Of a stretch of DNA of 21,198 nt, positions 6,867 to 14,473 are shown in pieces (the first letter of the stretch is position 1; each line of letters begins with the position of its first letter). The position numbers were made by a program, and so were the translations under genes. Below the pieces are notes generated by a model, which was given only the letters and a program-made list of their open reading frames with translations, had not been told where the DNA came from and searched no databases. Location of the stretch: positions 1 through 21,198 of the forward strand of contig JAGKXB010000035.1 of assembly GCA_021151485.1 (NCBI GenBank), written 5' to 3'. Source of the DNA: Oxalobacteraceae bacterium (lineage in GTDB: Bacteria > Pseudomonadota > Gammaproteobacteria > Burkholderiales > Burkholderiaceae_D).

Positions 6867-7334
6867 TTACTTCTTCCTCTCAGAAGCATTCACAAACTCC
6901 GCAATCACCGCCTGAAATTCGGCTACATCTTCAAAACGTCGATAGACGGATGAAAAACGGATGTAGGCGATTTTGTCGAGGCGTTTTAGTTCGGTCATGA
7001 CGAGTTCGCCGATGAAGCCGGATTCAATTTCTCGTTGGCCGCTGGAGAGGACTTTTTCTTCGATGTGTTGAACGGCTTCGTCGATTGCTTTGGCGGGAAC
7101 TGGGCGTTTGCGCAGGGCTAGCATGAGGCTGGCTTGCAGTTTGGCTGAACTAAACTCGGTACGGTTGCCATTTTTCTTGATCACAGAAGGCATGATCAAT
7201 TCGACGCGCTCGTAAGTAGTAAAACGCTTATCGCATTTGGCGCAACGGCGACGGCGACGGATCGTGTCGCCCTCTTCAGAGACACGCGTGTCGGAGACTT
7301 GCGTGTCAATGTGATGACAAAAAGGACATTTCAT
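6867..7334 (-). CDS. nrdR: Transcriptional repressor NrdR
   Basis: The 155-aa protein has an N-terminal zinc ribbon with Cys3, Cys6, Cys31 and Cys34 (KCPFC and RCAKCDKRF), followed by an ATP-cone domain (about 49-139, with [13 protein letters not shown] and [11 protein letters not shown]). NrdR senses ATP/dATP and represses ribonucleotide reductase operons by binding paired NrdR boxes. Length and motifs are complete. The gene lies 36 nt after glyA with no intervening promoter seen, so it is probably cotranscribed with glyA under the upstream riboswitch. It ends in a strong terminator before the pilin operon. Confidence 0.96.
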   Translation of the reverse strand: MKCPFCHHIDTQVSDTRVSEEGDTIRRRRRCAKCDKRFTTYERVELIMPSVIKKNGNRTEFSSAKLQASLMLALRKRPVPAKAIDEAVQHIEEKVLSSGQREIESGFIGELVMTELKRLDKIAYIRFSSVYRRFEDVAEFQAVIAEFVNASERKK

Positions 7335-7370
7335 CGTAATTCAATAATGACGAATGATGACGAAATTTAA

Positions 7371-8615
7371 TCAGCCATAAACCGGGTAAGCATCGGTTAA
7401 TTGCTTGACTTGCGCTTTAACGCGTTCAATCACACTGGCGTCATTTGGATGATCCAGCACGTCGGCGATTAAATTTCCGACCAAAGTGGCATCGGCCTCT
7501 TTAAAACCACGCGTGGTCATAGCGCAACTACCCAAGCGGATGCCGGAAGTGACGAATGGTTTTTCTGGATCGTTTGGAATCGCGTTTTTATTACAAGTCA
7601 TGTGCGCAGAACCCAAGATGGCTTCTGCTGCCTTACCGGTAATATTTTTGGCACGCAAATCAACCAACATCACGTGTGATTCAGTACGACCAGAAATAAT
7701 GCGCAGGCCACGGGCAATCAAGGCTTTGGCCAGAGCATCGGCATTTTTAACCACTTGTTGCTGATAGATTTTGAATTCTGGTGCCAAGGCTTCTTTGAAA
7801 GCAACGGCTTTACCAGCGATCACGTGCATGAGAGGCCCACCTTGCAACCCTGGGAAAATCGCTGAATTGATGATTTTTTCGTGTTCAGCTTTCATCAAAA
7901 TAATGCCGCCGCGTGGGCCACGCAGGGATTTATGCGTGGTTGATGTGACAAAGTCAGCGTACGGTACAGGATTAGGATACACGCCAGCGGCGATCAAACC
8001 AGCATAATGCGCCATATCCACCATAAAATACGCACCCACTTCTTTGGCGATTTTGGCAAAACGTTCAAAATCGATACGCAAGGAATACGCTGATGCACCA
8101 GCGATAATCAACTTAGGCTTGTGCTCACGCGCCAAGCTTTCCATCTTTTCATAATCGATTTCTTCTTTTTCGTTTAAGCCATAAGACACAACATTGAACC
8201 ATTTACCTGACATATTCAGCGCCATACCATGGGTCAAATGGCCACCTTCTGCCAAGGACATCCCCATGATGGTGTCGCCTGGTTTTAAGACCGAGAAAAA
8301 CACGCCTTGATTGGCTTGTGAGCCAGAATTTGGCTGCACGTTAGCGGCTTCCGCGCCAAACAACTGCTTCAATCGATCTATCGCCAATTGCTCGACGATG
8401 TCCACATTTTCACAACCACCGTAATAGCGCTTGCCTGGATAACCTTCAGCGTATTTATTGGTCAATTGCGAACCTTGCGCTTGCATCACGGCAGGCGAAG
8501 TGTAGTTTTCCGAAGCAATCAATTCGATGTGATCTTGTTGACGGGTGTTTTCTTGCAAAATGGCAGACCATAATTCAGCGTCGACATTGGCTAGCGTGTG
8601 ATCTTTTTGAAACAT
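7371..8615 (-). CDS. glyA: Serine hydroxymethyltransferase
   Basis: The 414-aa cytoplasmic PLP enzyme interconverts serine and tetrahydrofolate with glycine and 5,10-methylene-tetrahydrofolate, the main source of one-carbon units for purines, thymidylate and methionine. The PLP lysine is Lys229 in [13 protein letters not shown]. Other family landmarks are [10 protein letters not shown] (31-40), [11 protein letters not shown] (59-69), SGSQANQ (97-103) and VDMAH (199-203). It matches the family length with no gap. The ATG at 8615 has GGAG (8621-8624) five bases upstream. A promoter and a ZTP riboswitch precede it in a leader of about 250 nt, which fits its role beside purine synthesis. nrdR follows closely. 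Confidence 0.98.
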   Translation of the reverse strand: MFQKDHTLANVDAELWSAILQENTRQQDHIELIASENYTSPAVMQAQGSQLTNKYAEGYPGKRYYGGCENVDIVEQLAIDRLKQLFGAEAANVQPNSGSQANQGVFFSVLKPGDTIMGMSLAEGGHLTHGMALNMSGKWFNVVSYGLNEKEEIDYEKMESLAREHKPKLIIAGASAYSLRIDFERFAKIAKEVGAYFMVDMAHYAGLIAAGVYPNPVPYADFVTSTTHKSLRGPRGGIILMKAEHEKIINSAIFPGLQGGPLMHVIAGKAVAFKEALAPEFKIYQQQVVKNADALAKALIARGLRIISGRTESHVMLVDLRAKNITGKAAEAILGSAHMTCNKNAIPNDPEKPFVTSGIRLGSCAMTTRGFKEADATLVGNLIADVLDHPNDASVIERVKAQVKQLTDAYPVYG

Positions 8616-8731
8616 AAAAACTCCTGTTTATAAATTATGTATAAAAATGCAATGCACAGACTTTGCAAAACTGTGTCCATATGAAGCACAAAGATTGGCG
8701 AGCAATGAAGGTCAAGAAAATAGACATGACA

Positions 8732-8768
8732 GGCAGCCTCGGTCTTATAACTTACATATGGGCTGCCC
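8732..8768 (-). promoter_or_regulatory. Expression-platform hairpin of the glyA riboswitch
   Basis: On the minus strand GGGCAGCC (8768-8761) can pair with GGCTGCC (8738-8732). Its 5' arm includes the GGGCA that ends the ZTP aptamer, so aptamer folding and this hairpin should exclude each other. That is the usual logic of ZTP riboswitches, in which the ligand turns expression on. The T-rich tract after the stem is poor (TATTTTC about ten bases later), so classical intrinsic termination is uncertain. Another weak stem followed by TTTTT lies near 8642-8670. Confidence 0.5.
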
Positions 8769-8854
8769 AGGCGAACGGCGGAAACATTTCACGCTCCCCG
8801 GTGGATATCCACCTCAATCAGTTTTGATACTGATTTTTCGCCAGTCACGTGAAA
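8764..8854 (-). ncRNA. ZTP (pfl-type) riboswitch aptamer upstream of glyA
   Basis: On the minus strand the segment carries conserved pfl/ZTP elements in order: TTTCACGTGACTGGCG, then GGTGGATATCCACC, CGGGGAGCGTGAAA, and CCGCCGTTCGCCTGGGCA. TTTCACG at the start pairs with CGTGAAA after GGGGAG to close P1, and GGTGG pairs with CCACC. The 3' subdomain with CGCCTGGGCA is the second half of the ZMP/ZTP pocket. These riboswitches sense 5-aminoimidazole-4-carboxamide ribonucleotides, which build up when 10-formyl-THF is short, and switch on one-carbon and purine genes including glyA. An additional hairpin (AATCAGT...ACTGATT) is inserted ahead of the GGTGG stem. The linker between the two subdomains is very short. 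A promoter lies just upstream. Confidence 0.87.
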
Positions 8855-8868
8855 TAAAATGGTAGGCG

Positions 8869-8897
8869 ATTGTAAAGGAAGCGCCTAATTTCAGCAA
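8869..8897 (-). promoter_or_regulatory. Sigma-70-type promoter for glyA-nrdR
   Basis: On the minus strand TTGCTG (8897-8892) and TACAAT (8874-8869) are separated by 17 bases. The -10 matches consensus at five of six positions. Transcription would begin near 8862, a few bases before the first helix of the ZTP riboswitch at 8854, which is where an aptamer-led transcript should start. Confidence 0.65.
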
Positions 8898-8951
8898 GAT
8901 CAGAATGAAAAGCGATCGGAATGAGAACCATGATTCAATGAAGCTTCTGGC

Positions 8952-9527
8952 TTAAATTGTATTTTCTTTAATCGAAGGCCAAGCGCGGCGTAAATAATAA
9001 AACATCGACCAAACAGTCAATATAGCAGCTACGCCGATTAACCAGGTTCCAACAACGCCAGTATGCATGGTACCAAATAAAGGGCCGGAATAAAGCAGCA
9101 TTGGAATCGCGGCCATTTGTGCCATAGTTTTGATTTTTCCGAGAGAACTGACAGCAACCGACTTGGAAGCACCAATCTGCGCCATCCATTCACGCAGTGC
9201 AGAAATAGTAATTTCACGGCCGATAATAATAAAAGCAATCGCAGCATTCACGCGATCAAACTGCACCAAGACTAATAATGCGCCAGCCACCATCAACTTA
9301 TCTGCGACTGGATCAAGAAAAGCGCCAAATGCTGAAGTTTCATTCCAACGCCGCGCTAAAAATCCATCAAACCAATCCGTCACAGCGGCAACAATAAACA
9401 CAGCGGTCGAAGCAATGCCTTTTTCGTGCAGGGATAGCCATGTATCAGGTAAATAAAATACGCCGACAACCAAAGGAATCAATGCAACGCGCAGCCATGT
9501 CAGCAGAATGGGAATATTGAATAACAT
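8952..9527 (-). CDS. pgsA: CDP-diacylglycerol-glycerol-3-phosphate 3-phosphatidyltransferase
   Basis: The 191-aa inner-membrane enzyme makes phosphatidylglycerophosphate, the committed step of phosphatidylglycerol and cardiolipin synthesis. The CDP-alcohol phosphotransferase signature is complete: Asp51, Asp54, Gly55, Ala58, Arg59, Gly68, Asp72 and Asp76 (DWFDGFLARRWNETSAFG then LDPVADK). Several hydrophobic helices follow. It lies 80 bp after uvrC, the usual uvrC-pgsA pairing in proteobacteria. The visible ribosome binding site is weak. No tRNA genes follow it; instead the glyA promoter and riboswitch begin about 55 bp downstream. Confidence 0.95.
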   Translation of the reverse strand: MLFNIPILLTWLRVALIPLVVGVFYLPDTWLSLHEKGIASTAVFIVAAVTDWFDGFLARRWNETSAFGAFLDPVADKLMVAGALLVLVQFDRVNAAIAFIIIGREITISALREWMAQIGASKSVAVSSLGKIKTMAQMAAIPMLLYSGPLFGTMHTGVVGTWLIGVAAILTVWSMFYYLRRAWPSIKENTI

Positions 9528-9551
9528 AATTATTTACAGGCTCATTGGATT

Positions 9552-9576
9552 TTTATAAAAATTGCAGTAACGCAAT
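9552..9576 (-). terminator. Weak candidate terminator or attenuator after uvrC
   Basis: On the minus strand ATTGC, a six-base loop and GCAAT are followed by TTTTTAT. The stem is only five base pairs, so it may attenuate rather than stop transcription into pgsA. Confidence 0.35.
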
Positions 9577-9580
9577 CTAA

Positions 9581-9610
9581 CGTACTTTTACGTACTTTTG
9601 CGCTACTTTA
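9581..9610. repeat. Three tandem 10-bp units at the uvrC 3' end
   Basis: CGTACTTTTA, CGTACTTTTG and CGCTACTTTA stand in direct succession. The third unit contains the uvrC stop codon (TTA at 9608-9610 on the plus strand), so the tract abuts and overlaps the end of the gene. Confidence 0.7.
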
Positions 9611-11482
9611 ATGCAATTGTTTATAAATTTCTTCAGCCAACTGGTGTGAAATCCCATCAACCGTCACCAAATCTGCCACACTGGCGTCGATTACACCGCG
9701 CAAACCACCAAAACGGGTTAATAATCTTTGCCGCCGTTTGGCACCAATCCCTTCAATTTCTTCCAATTGCGATGTCTGACGTGCCTTGGCGCGTTTTGCA
9801 CGCATGCCGGTGATGGCAAAACGATGGGCTTCATCACGAATTTGCGCAATCAACATCAATGCAGCGGATTCCTTGCCTAATTCTTTGGCTGCACGGCCAT
9901 CAACAAATAGCAAGGTTTCCAGTCCTACTTTGCGGTTTTCACCTTTGGCTACACCGACGATGGTACTGATATCCAAGCCCAACTCTTCAAACACCTGACG
10001 GGCGACTTCCACCTGCCCTTTGCCACCGTCGATCAAGGTAATATCTGCCATGACACCATCACCTTGCGCAACTTTTTCATACCGACGCATCAATACCTGG
10101 CGCATGGCAGCATAATCATCACCAGGTGCAATATTGTTAATGTTGTAACGTCTATACTCACCAGACTGCATCGCATGATGATGGAAAACAACACACGATG
10201 CCTGTGTCGCCTCTCCTTGTGTGTGACTAATATCAAAGCATTCAACACGCAACTGATCGCTATCAGCCAGATCGACTTCCAACACCTCCATCAAAGCACG
10301 CGTGCGCAATTGCTGCGAACCTTGCTCGGACAAAAAGCGTACTAATGCCATTTCCGCGCCTTTAGACGCCATGTCCAACCACTGACGACGTTGCCCGTGC
10401 GGCTGCTGCACAATATGGATGCGATGCCCGCACTGCTCAACCAAGGCCAGGATGAGCGCGGGTTCGTCCAATCCGATATTCACAATAATGGTATTGGGAA
10501 CAAATTTGTCTATGTAATGCTGCGCCAGGAAAGCTTTTAAAACGACGTTTTCCATCGTTTCTACGTCCGTATTCATGCTTTCCATCCATTTTTGCGCATC
10601 ACTCCAATGACTGGGAAAATAGGCCCGATCGCCCAAATGCCGTCCGCCCCTGACCATAGCCACATTGACGCAAGCCTGGCCACCTTGAGCGACAACGGCA
10701 ATGATATCGACATCGGTCTCATCACCAGTTTCCATACTTTGTTGATGCAATACTTTCGATAAAGCCGCGATTTGATTGCGCACTAACGCTGCTTGTTCGA
10801 ACTTGAGTTCTTGCGCGTAGGCATGCATATCTTTTTCCATCGCCGCCAATACTTCCGTCTGGCGACCACGCAAAAACTTAGCAGCATTTTCTACATCCTT
10901 CGCATACTCTTCTTTACTAATCGCCTGCACACAAGGCGCGCTGCAACGATGGATTTGGTGCAACAAACAAGGACGAGTACGATTAGCAAACACGCTGTCT
11001 TCACAGGTGCGCAATTGAAATACTTTTTGCAAAATTTGTAGCGATTCCTTGATCGCCCAAACGCTGGGAAACGGGCCAAAATACTGGTTTTTTTTATCCA
11101 CCGCACCACGGTAATACAACATCCGTGGTACTTCCTGGCCAGTGATTTTGAGATAGGGATAGGATTTGTCATCGCGAAACAAAATGTTAAAACGCGGTTG
11201 CAGCGCTTTAATCAAATTGTTTTCCAAAATAAGCGCTTCCGCCTCACTCTGCGTCACTGTCGTTTCCAAACGAGCAATGCGCTCAACCATCATGGCGATA
11301 CGAGGACTGGTGTGGTTTTTCTGAAAATAACTGGAAACACGCCTCTTCAAATCACGCGCTTTTCCCACGTACAACACCGTGTTGTCAGCATCAAAATAAC
11401 GATACACACCTGGCAAATGCGGCAATTGCGCTACAGTGGCTAATACGATTTCACGCGGGGTAGATGGTGAAGTTTTAGGCAT
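9608..11482 (-). CDS. uvrC: Excinuclease ABC subunit C
   Basis: The 624-aa protein makes both incisions in UvrABC nucleotide excision repair. Domains in order: GIY-YIG nuclease (about 20-100, with LPGVYRYF and [12 protein letters not shown]); a cysteine set Cys160, Cys172, Cys180 and Cys184 with the spacing of the UvrC iron-sulfur site; a UVR motif that contacts UvrB (about 201-240); the RNase H-like 3' nuclease region (about 380-550, including [11 protein letters not shown] and LIDGGKGQ); and tandem helix-hairpin-helix motifs at 573-622 ([23 protein letters not shown]). It is complete. The ATG is clear, the 81-bp gap to the MORN gene holds a possible promoter, and pgsA follows. The stop codon lies in a small tandem repeat. 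Confidence 0.98.
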   Translation of the reverse strand: MPKTSPSTPREIVLATVAQLPHLPGVYRYFDADNTVLYVGKARDLKRRVSSYFQKNHTSPRIAMMVERIARLETTVTQSEAEALILENNLIKALQPRFNILFRDDKSYPYLKITGQEVPRMLYYRGAVDKKNQYFGPFPSVWAIKESLQILQKVFQLRTCEDSVFANRTRPCLLHQIHRCSAPCVQAISKEEYAKDVENAAKFLRGRQTEVLAAMEKDMHAYAQELKFEQAALVRNQIAALSKVLHQQSMETGDETDVDIIAVVAQGGQACVNVAMVRGGRHLGDRAYFPSHWSDAQKWMESMNTDVETMENVVLKAFLAQHYIDKFVPNTIIVNIGLDEPALILALVEQCGHRIHIVQQPHGQRRQWLDMASKGAEMALVRFLSEQGSQQLRTRALMEVLEVDLADSDQLRVECFDISHTQGEATQASCVVFHHHAMQSGEYRRYNINNIAPGDDYAAMRQVLMRRYEKVAQGDGVMADITLIDGGKGQVEVARQVFEELGLDISTIVGVAKGENRKVGLETLLFVDGRAAKELGKESAALMLIAQIRDEAHRFAITGMRAKRAKARQTSQLEEIEGIGAKRRQRLLTRFGGLRGVIDASVADLVTVDGISHQLAEEIYKQLH

Positions 11483-11507
11483 GAAACATGATTGAACAAA
11501 TTAATAA

Positions 11508-11536
11508 CTATATTATGCAAACCAGATAACTGTCAG
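11508..11536 (-). promoter_or_regulatory. Possible promoter of uvrC
   Basis: On the minus strand CTGACA (11536-11531) matches the -35 consensus at five of six bases. An A+T-rich stretch containing CATAATATAG follows where a -10 should be, but no single hexamer is both well spaced and well matched. It is offered because the upstream MORN gene looks like a separate insertion and uvrC would need its own promoter. Confidence 0.3.
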
Positions 11537-11563
11537 AGCAGGTCTAAGCTAAGACAATTTGGA

Positions 11564-12778
11564 TCAACTCACCACACACCCAGGAACACATCCGGCTGTC
11601 GCAACAATAGGCTGGGGCTCACCCTGCCGCTCACCATGAATATAAGTGACACTAAATTTATCGTTACCTTTTGTCAACAAAAATGGGCCGTCACGCAGAC
11701 CATTTTTAAATCTGCCCGCATATTCCTCAACTCCTGCTTCTGTATGCACGGTTTGGATGGCTTCTCCATGCAATGTGCCATTTTCAAATATACCTTGGGA
11801 AACACTTTCCACTGTAATCTTTCGTATTGGCATGTCAACCTTTTTCTCGCCCAACATCAATTGGCCAGAATATTGTTGCGATATGAACGACATCAATTTT
11901 CCCTGCCCATGCTTTTGACCATTTTTAAATGCGCCTTCGTATCGAGAAGTTGAATTAGCCATCACACCCTCGCCATCAAAGCTACCCTTTACAAATGTTC
12001 CCATGTAAACAATCTGCCCATCAGGACTTGTCCAGACTCCCTGCCCTTCTTGTCTATCAGCCACCCACTCGCCATCGTATTTCTCTTGAGATCCAAGCAC
12101 CAAAGATGTCCACACCCCTTTGCCATGACGCACATTATCTTCAAAAAGTCCCACGTATTCCGAACCTGCAGAAACCTGTTTTCCCTGGCCACAAAATATG
12201 GCATTTCTAAACTCACCAATGTAAAAACAGGTATTGTCCTTATTACGCCATATTCCATGCCCATTCAATTCATGATTATCGAATTTACCGATAAATAAAT
12301 CACCCGCGCTCAACTTTACTATGCCAATCCCATGGCGCAAGCCTTGTTCATTCAAGTGCCCCAAGAAGACACTACCATCCGGATATTTAATAACAGAGCC
12401 CTCTTTTATCGCAACATCCAATAATGCACGTAACAATTGATCATTTTGGTTTTGCGCATAATTCCTTTCTGCCTGAGAAAACAATGAAACCCCATTAACT
12501 ATCGGATCAAAAATGGATACGCCTTGGTCATACAACCCTTGCGCCATCGCGGCCACCCACTCATCATTACGAGTAAAGTCACATGCGGTAAGCAGGCGTA
12601 ATTTTTCATCCAAACTTAATGTTCCACCATACTTCCGTAACTCTTGGAAAAAATGAGATACGTCCTCATGAGAACTACACCAAAGCTGGCTCATCAGTTT
12701 TTCTTTAGTTCCGGATGTCCACCAATTCGCCAATCCTGTTATGGCTACTCCCCCAACATTTTGTAGTACAGGAAACAT
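11564..12778 (-). CDS. MORN-repeat protein with a CaaX-like C-terminus
   Basis: The 404-aa protein has no signal peptide or obvious membrane segment. Residues 1-125 form a probably helical region that is not recognised. From about 137 to 366 there are eight to nine MORN units, for example YDGEWVADRQEGQGVW (234-249), YEGAFKNGQKHGQGK (280-294) and YAGRFKNGLRDG (353-364). MORN repeats form beta-hairpin arrays that bind lipids or proteins; no enzyme domain is visible. The last eight residues are CVPGCVVS: Cys401-Val-Val-Ser is a canonical-looking CaaX box with a second cysteine four residues before it. Bacteria lack protein prenyltransferases, so the box could matter only inside a eukaryotic host, or it is chance. 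The gene lies between uvrC and nagZ, has an AAGGA ribosome binding site and a possible promoter, and looks accessory among housekeeping genes. Function unknown. Confidence 0.88.
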   Translation of the reverse strand: MFPVLQNVGGVAITGLANWWTSGTKEKLMSQLWCSSHEDVSHFFQELRKYGGTLSLDEKLRLLTACDFTRNDEWVAAMAQGLYDQGVSIFDPIVNGVSLFSQAERNYAQNQNDQLLRALLDVAIKEGSVIKYPDGSVFLGHLNEQGLRHGIGIVKLSAGDLFIGKFDNHELNGHGIWRNKDNTCFYIGEFRNAIFCGQGKQVSAGSEYVGLFEDNVRHGKGVWTSLVLGSQEKYDGEWVADRQEGQGVWTSPDGQIVYMGTFVKGSFDGEGVMANSTSRYEGAFKNGQKHGQGKLMSFISQQYSGQLMLGEKKVDMPIRKITVESVSQGIFENGTLHGEAIQTVHTEAGVEEYAGRFKNGLRDGPFLLTKGNDKFSVTYIHGERQGEPQPIVATAGCVPGCVVS

Positions 12779-12820
12779 TATTTAATCCTTATAAAAACAA
12801 TTAAATATGATCAAAAATGC

Positions 12821-12850
12821 AATATAACACCAACAAAATTGCAAAGTAAA
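12821..12850 (-). promoter_or_regulatory. Possible promoter of the MORN-repeat gene
   Basis: On the minus strand TTTACT (12850-12845) and TATATT (12826-12821) are 18 bases apart in an A+T-rich 83-bp spacer after nagZ. The AAGGA ribosome binding site lies about 30 bases further on. This suggests independent expression of the MORN gene, though A+T-rich spacers easily give such matches. Confidence 0.35.
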
Positions 12851-12861
12851 CAATTATTTAT

Positions 12862-13932
12862 TCAAAATTCCATCAATAAATTTTGCAGCAATTGTTTTGC
12901 GGATTGATAACCATCCTCCTGCTGTAAATCATCCCAATTTAATGCTGTGTTTTTGGGGAATAAAGCTTGCAACCGGGTTAAAGAGGAACGCGCAGTTTTT
13001 GTATTGCAATCAAATTGCAAGGTATTCAGGAGTTGGTCGGCTTTATCTGGTGAATTACAAATCAAGACCATGTCGCATCCTGCTGCCAATGCCGCGTGCG
13101 CGCCGGCAGTGACGTCACCAGCAACACTAGCGCCTTCCATGCTTAAGTCATCGCTGAAAATGACGCCTTGAAAGCCTATGTCATGGCGCAATATGTTCAA
13201 CCATTTTTTGGAGAATCCAGCCGGATGTGCATCGACTTCGGGATAAATTACATGCGCGGGCATGACGGCGGACAAACTCATGCCTAGTGACTCATAAGGA
13301 ACCGCATCTTGCGCCAGAATCTCTTGCAAACTGCGCGTATCAACTGGCACAGCGAGGTGAGAATCGGCTGCGACAAAGCCGTGGCCGGGGAAATGCTTGC
13401 CGCAGTTTTTCATGCCGCCTAACAACAAGCCGTGATTGACGCTTTTTGCTAACGCGCTCACCACCGCTGGATCACGATGAAACGCCCGGTCGCCTATCAC
13501 GCTGGATGCGCCGTAATCCAAATCGAGCACAGGTGTGAAGGATAAATCGACGCCACAAGCACGTAATTCAGCTGCCAAAATATATGCCACCGCCGTCGCA
13601 GCCTTGCTAGCTTGTGCAGGGTTTTGATCCCACAATCCACCCAACACACGCATAGCCGGTAACTTAGTAAAACCATCAGTTTTGAAACGCTGAACCCGCC
13701 CTCCTTCATGATCGACAGCAATCAATACACCAGGCCGGGCGGCGTGGATTGCAGTTGTCAAGGCAGTTAATTGAGCACGATTTTCATAATTACGAGCAAA
13801 TAAAATGACGCCACCAGTCAAAGGGTGTTGAATGCGGCGAATATCGTCGGTGGTCAGGGTGGTGGAAACAACGTCCAGCATGACTGGGCCTAGGTTGGAT
13901 TGTGTATTGCTCATATTCTTTATCTCACTCAT
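12862..13932 (-). CDS. nagZ: Beta-N-acetylhexosaminidase NagZ
   Basis: This cytoplasmic glycoside hydrolase family 3 enzyme removes N-acetylglucosamine from anhydro-muropeptides during cell-wall recycling, and its products feed AmpR-type beta-lactamase induction in bacteria that have it. Signatures are VDHEGGRVQRF (73-83), KHFPGHG (179-185), the Asp190-x-His192 acid/base dyad, and SDDLSMEG (260-267) carrying the catalytic aspartate. The 356-aa length fits. ATG 13932 is given; ATG 13914 is also possible, and neither has a good ribosome binding site. The gene is separated from acpS upstream by a 147-bp spacer filled mostly by an 82-bp palindromic repeat. The MORN gene follows it where uvrC might be expected. 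Confidence 0.95.
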   Translation of the reverse strand: MSEIKNMSNTQSNLGPVMLDVVSTTLTTDDIRRIQHPLTGGVILFARNYENRAQLTALTTAIHAARPGVLIAVDHEGGRVQRFKTDGFTKLPAMRVLGGLWDQNPAQASKAATAVAYILAAELRACGVDLSFTPVLDLDYGASSVIGDRAFHRDPAVVSALAKSVNHGLLLGGMKNCGKHFPGHGFVAADSHLAVPVDTRSLQEILAQDAVPYESLGMSLSAVMPAHVIYPEVDAHPAGFSKKWLNILRHDIGFQGVIFSDDLSMEGASVAGDVTAGAHAALAAGCDMVLICNSPDKADQLLNTLQFDCNTKTARSSLTRLQALFPKNTALNWDDLQQEDGYQSAKQLLQNLLMEF

Positions 13933-13971
13933 TTTGATGTCAGAATTACAAAATTTCGCTGTACCAGCTAA

Positions 13972-14053
13972 GTAGGGTGCAATAAGCGTAGCGCATTACA
14001 CCTTCATCAAAGACAACATACGGCGCAATGCGCTGCGCTTATTGACGACCTAC
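13972..14053. repeat. Palindromic repeat, family 2 copy B (82 bp)
   Basis: GTAGGGTGCAATAAGCG at the left and CGCTTATTGACGACCTAC at the right are near reverse complements. The length equals that of the copy at 4348-4429, with about ten differences by eye, several of them in the loop. It lies between acpS and nagZ and would form a strong hairpin in the readthrough transcript, possibly limiting nagZ expression relative to the upstream operon. Confidence 0.9.
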
Positions 14054-14079
14054 AAGGTCAGGTAAACATTTCTAGTACT

Positions 14080-14466
14080 TCAACTCTTTTCCACAACCAC
14101 AAACGCCACCGCATAGTCAGCTTCGTCACTAATCGAAACCTGCGCCGTCAATCCATGTTGCGTCATCCATTCTGCCAAAGCACCACTGGTCACCCATGTT
14201 GGCCGACCGCTAGGTTCGCTCGATATTTGCATCGCATGCCAGTTCATGGGTATTTGCAAATTCATCGCTTTGAGGAAAGCTTCTTTCGCAGCAAACCGAG
14301 TAGCCAAGAAACGAATCGCACGAGCGGCTACTTTTTCCTGGCGTTGCTTGTAGATAGGTAATTCCAAAGGGCCAAGGATTTTTTCTGCTAGACGATCACC
14401 ATGCCTCGCACAGGCTGCCTGTATGCGTGAAATTTGAATAATGTCCGTACCGATGCCGACAATCAT
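14080..14466 (-). CDS. acpS: Holo-[acyl-carrier-protein] synthase
   Basis: AcpS transfers the 4'-phosphopantetheine group of coenzyme A to acyl carrier protein, an essential step for fatty acid synthesis. From ATG 14466 the 128-aa protein begins [10 protein letters not shown], with the magnesium ligand Asp8, and has [11 protein letters not shown] at 57-67 with catalytic Glu62. A TTG at 14481 in the same frame would add five residues and overlap pdxJ. The ATG was chosen because it gives the family's usual N-terminus and lies 7 nt after the pdxJ stop. pdxJ-acpS adjacency is a conserved proteobacterial pair. A palindromic repeat follows downstream. Confidence 0.95.
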   Translation of the reverse strand: MIVGIGTDIIQISRIQAACARHGDRLAEKILGPLELPIYKQRQEKVAARAIRFLATRFAAKEAFLKAMNLQIPMNWHAMQISSEPSGRPTWVTSGALAEWMTQHGLTAQVSISDEADYAVAFVVVEKS

Positions 14467-14473
14467 CGCGTCA

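Noticed and set aside
8616..8951. tRNA genes or a glycine riboswitch between pgsA and glyA
   Set aside because: No cloverleaf or T-loop motif is visible, and the conserved blocks fit the ZTP aptamer rather than the glycine aptamer.
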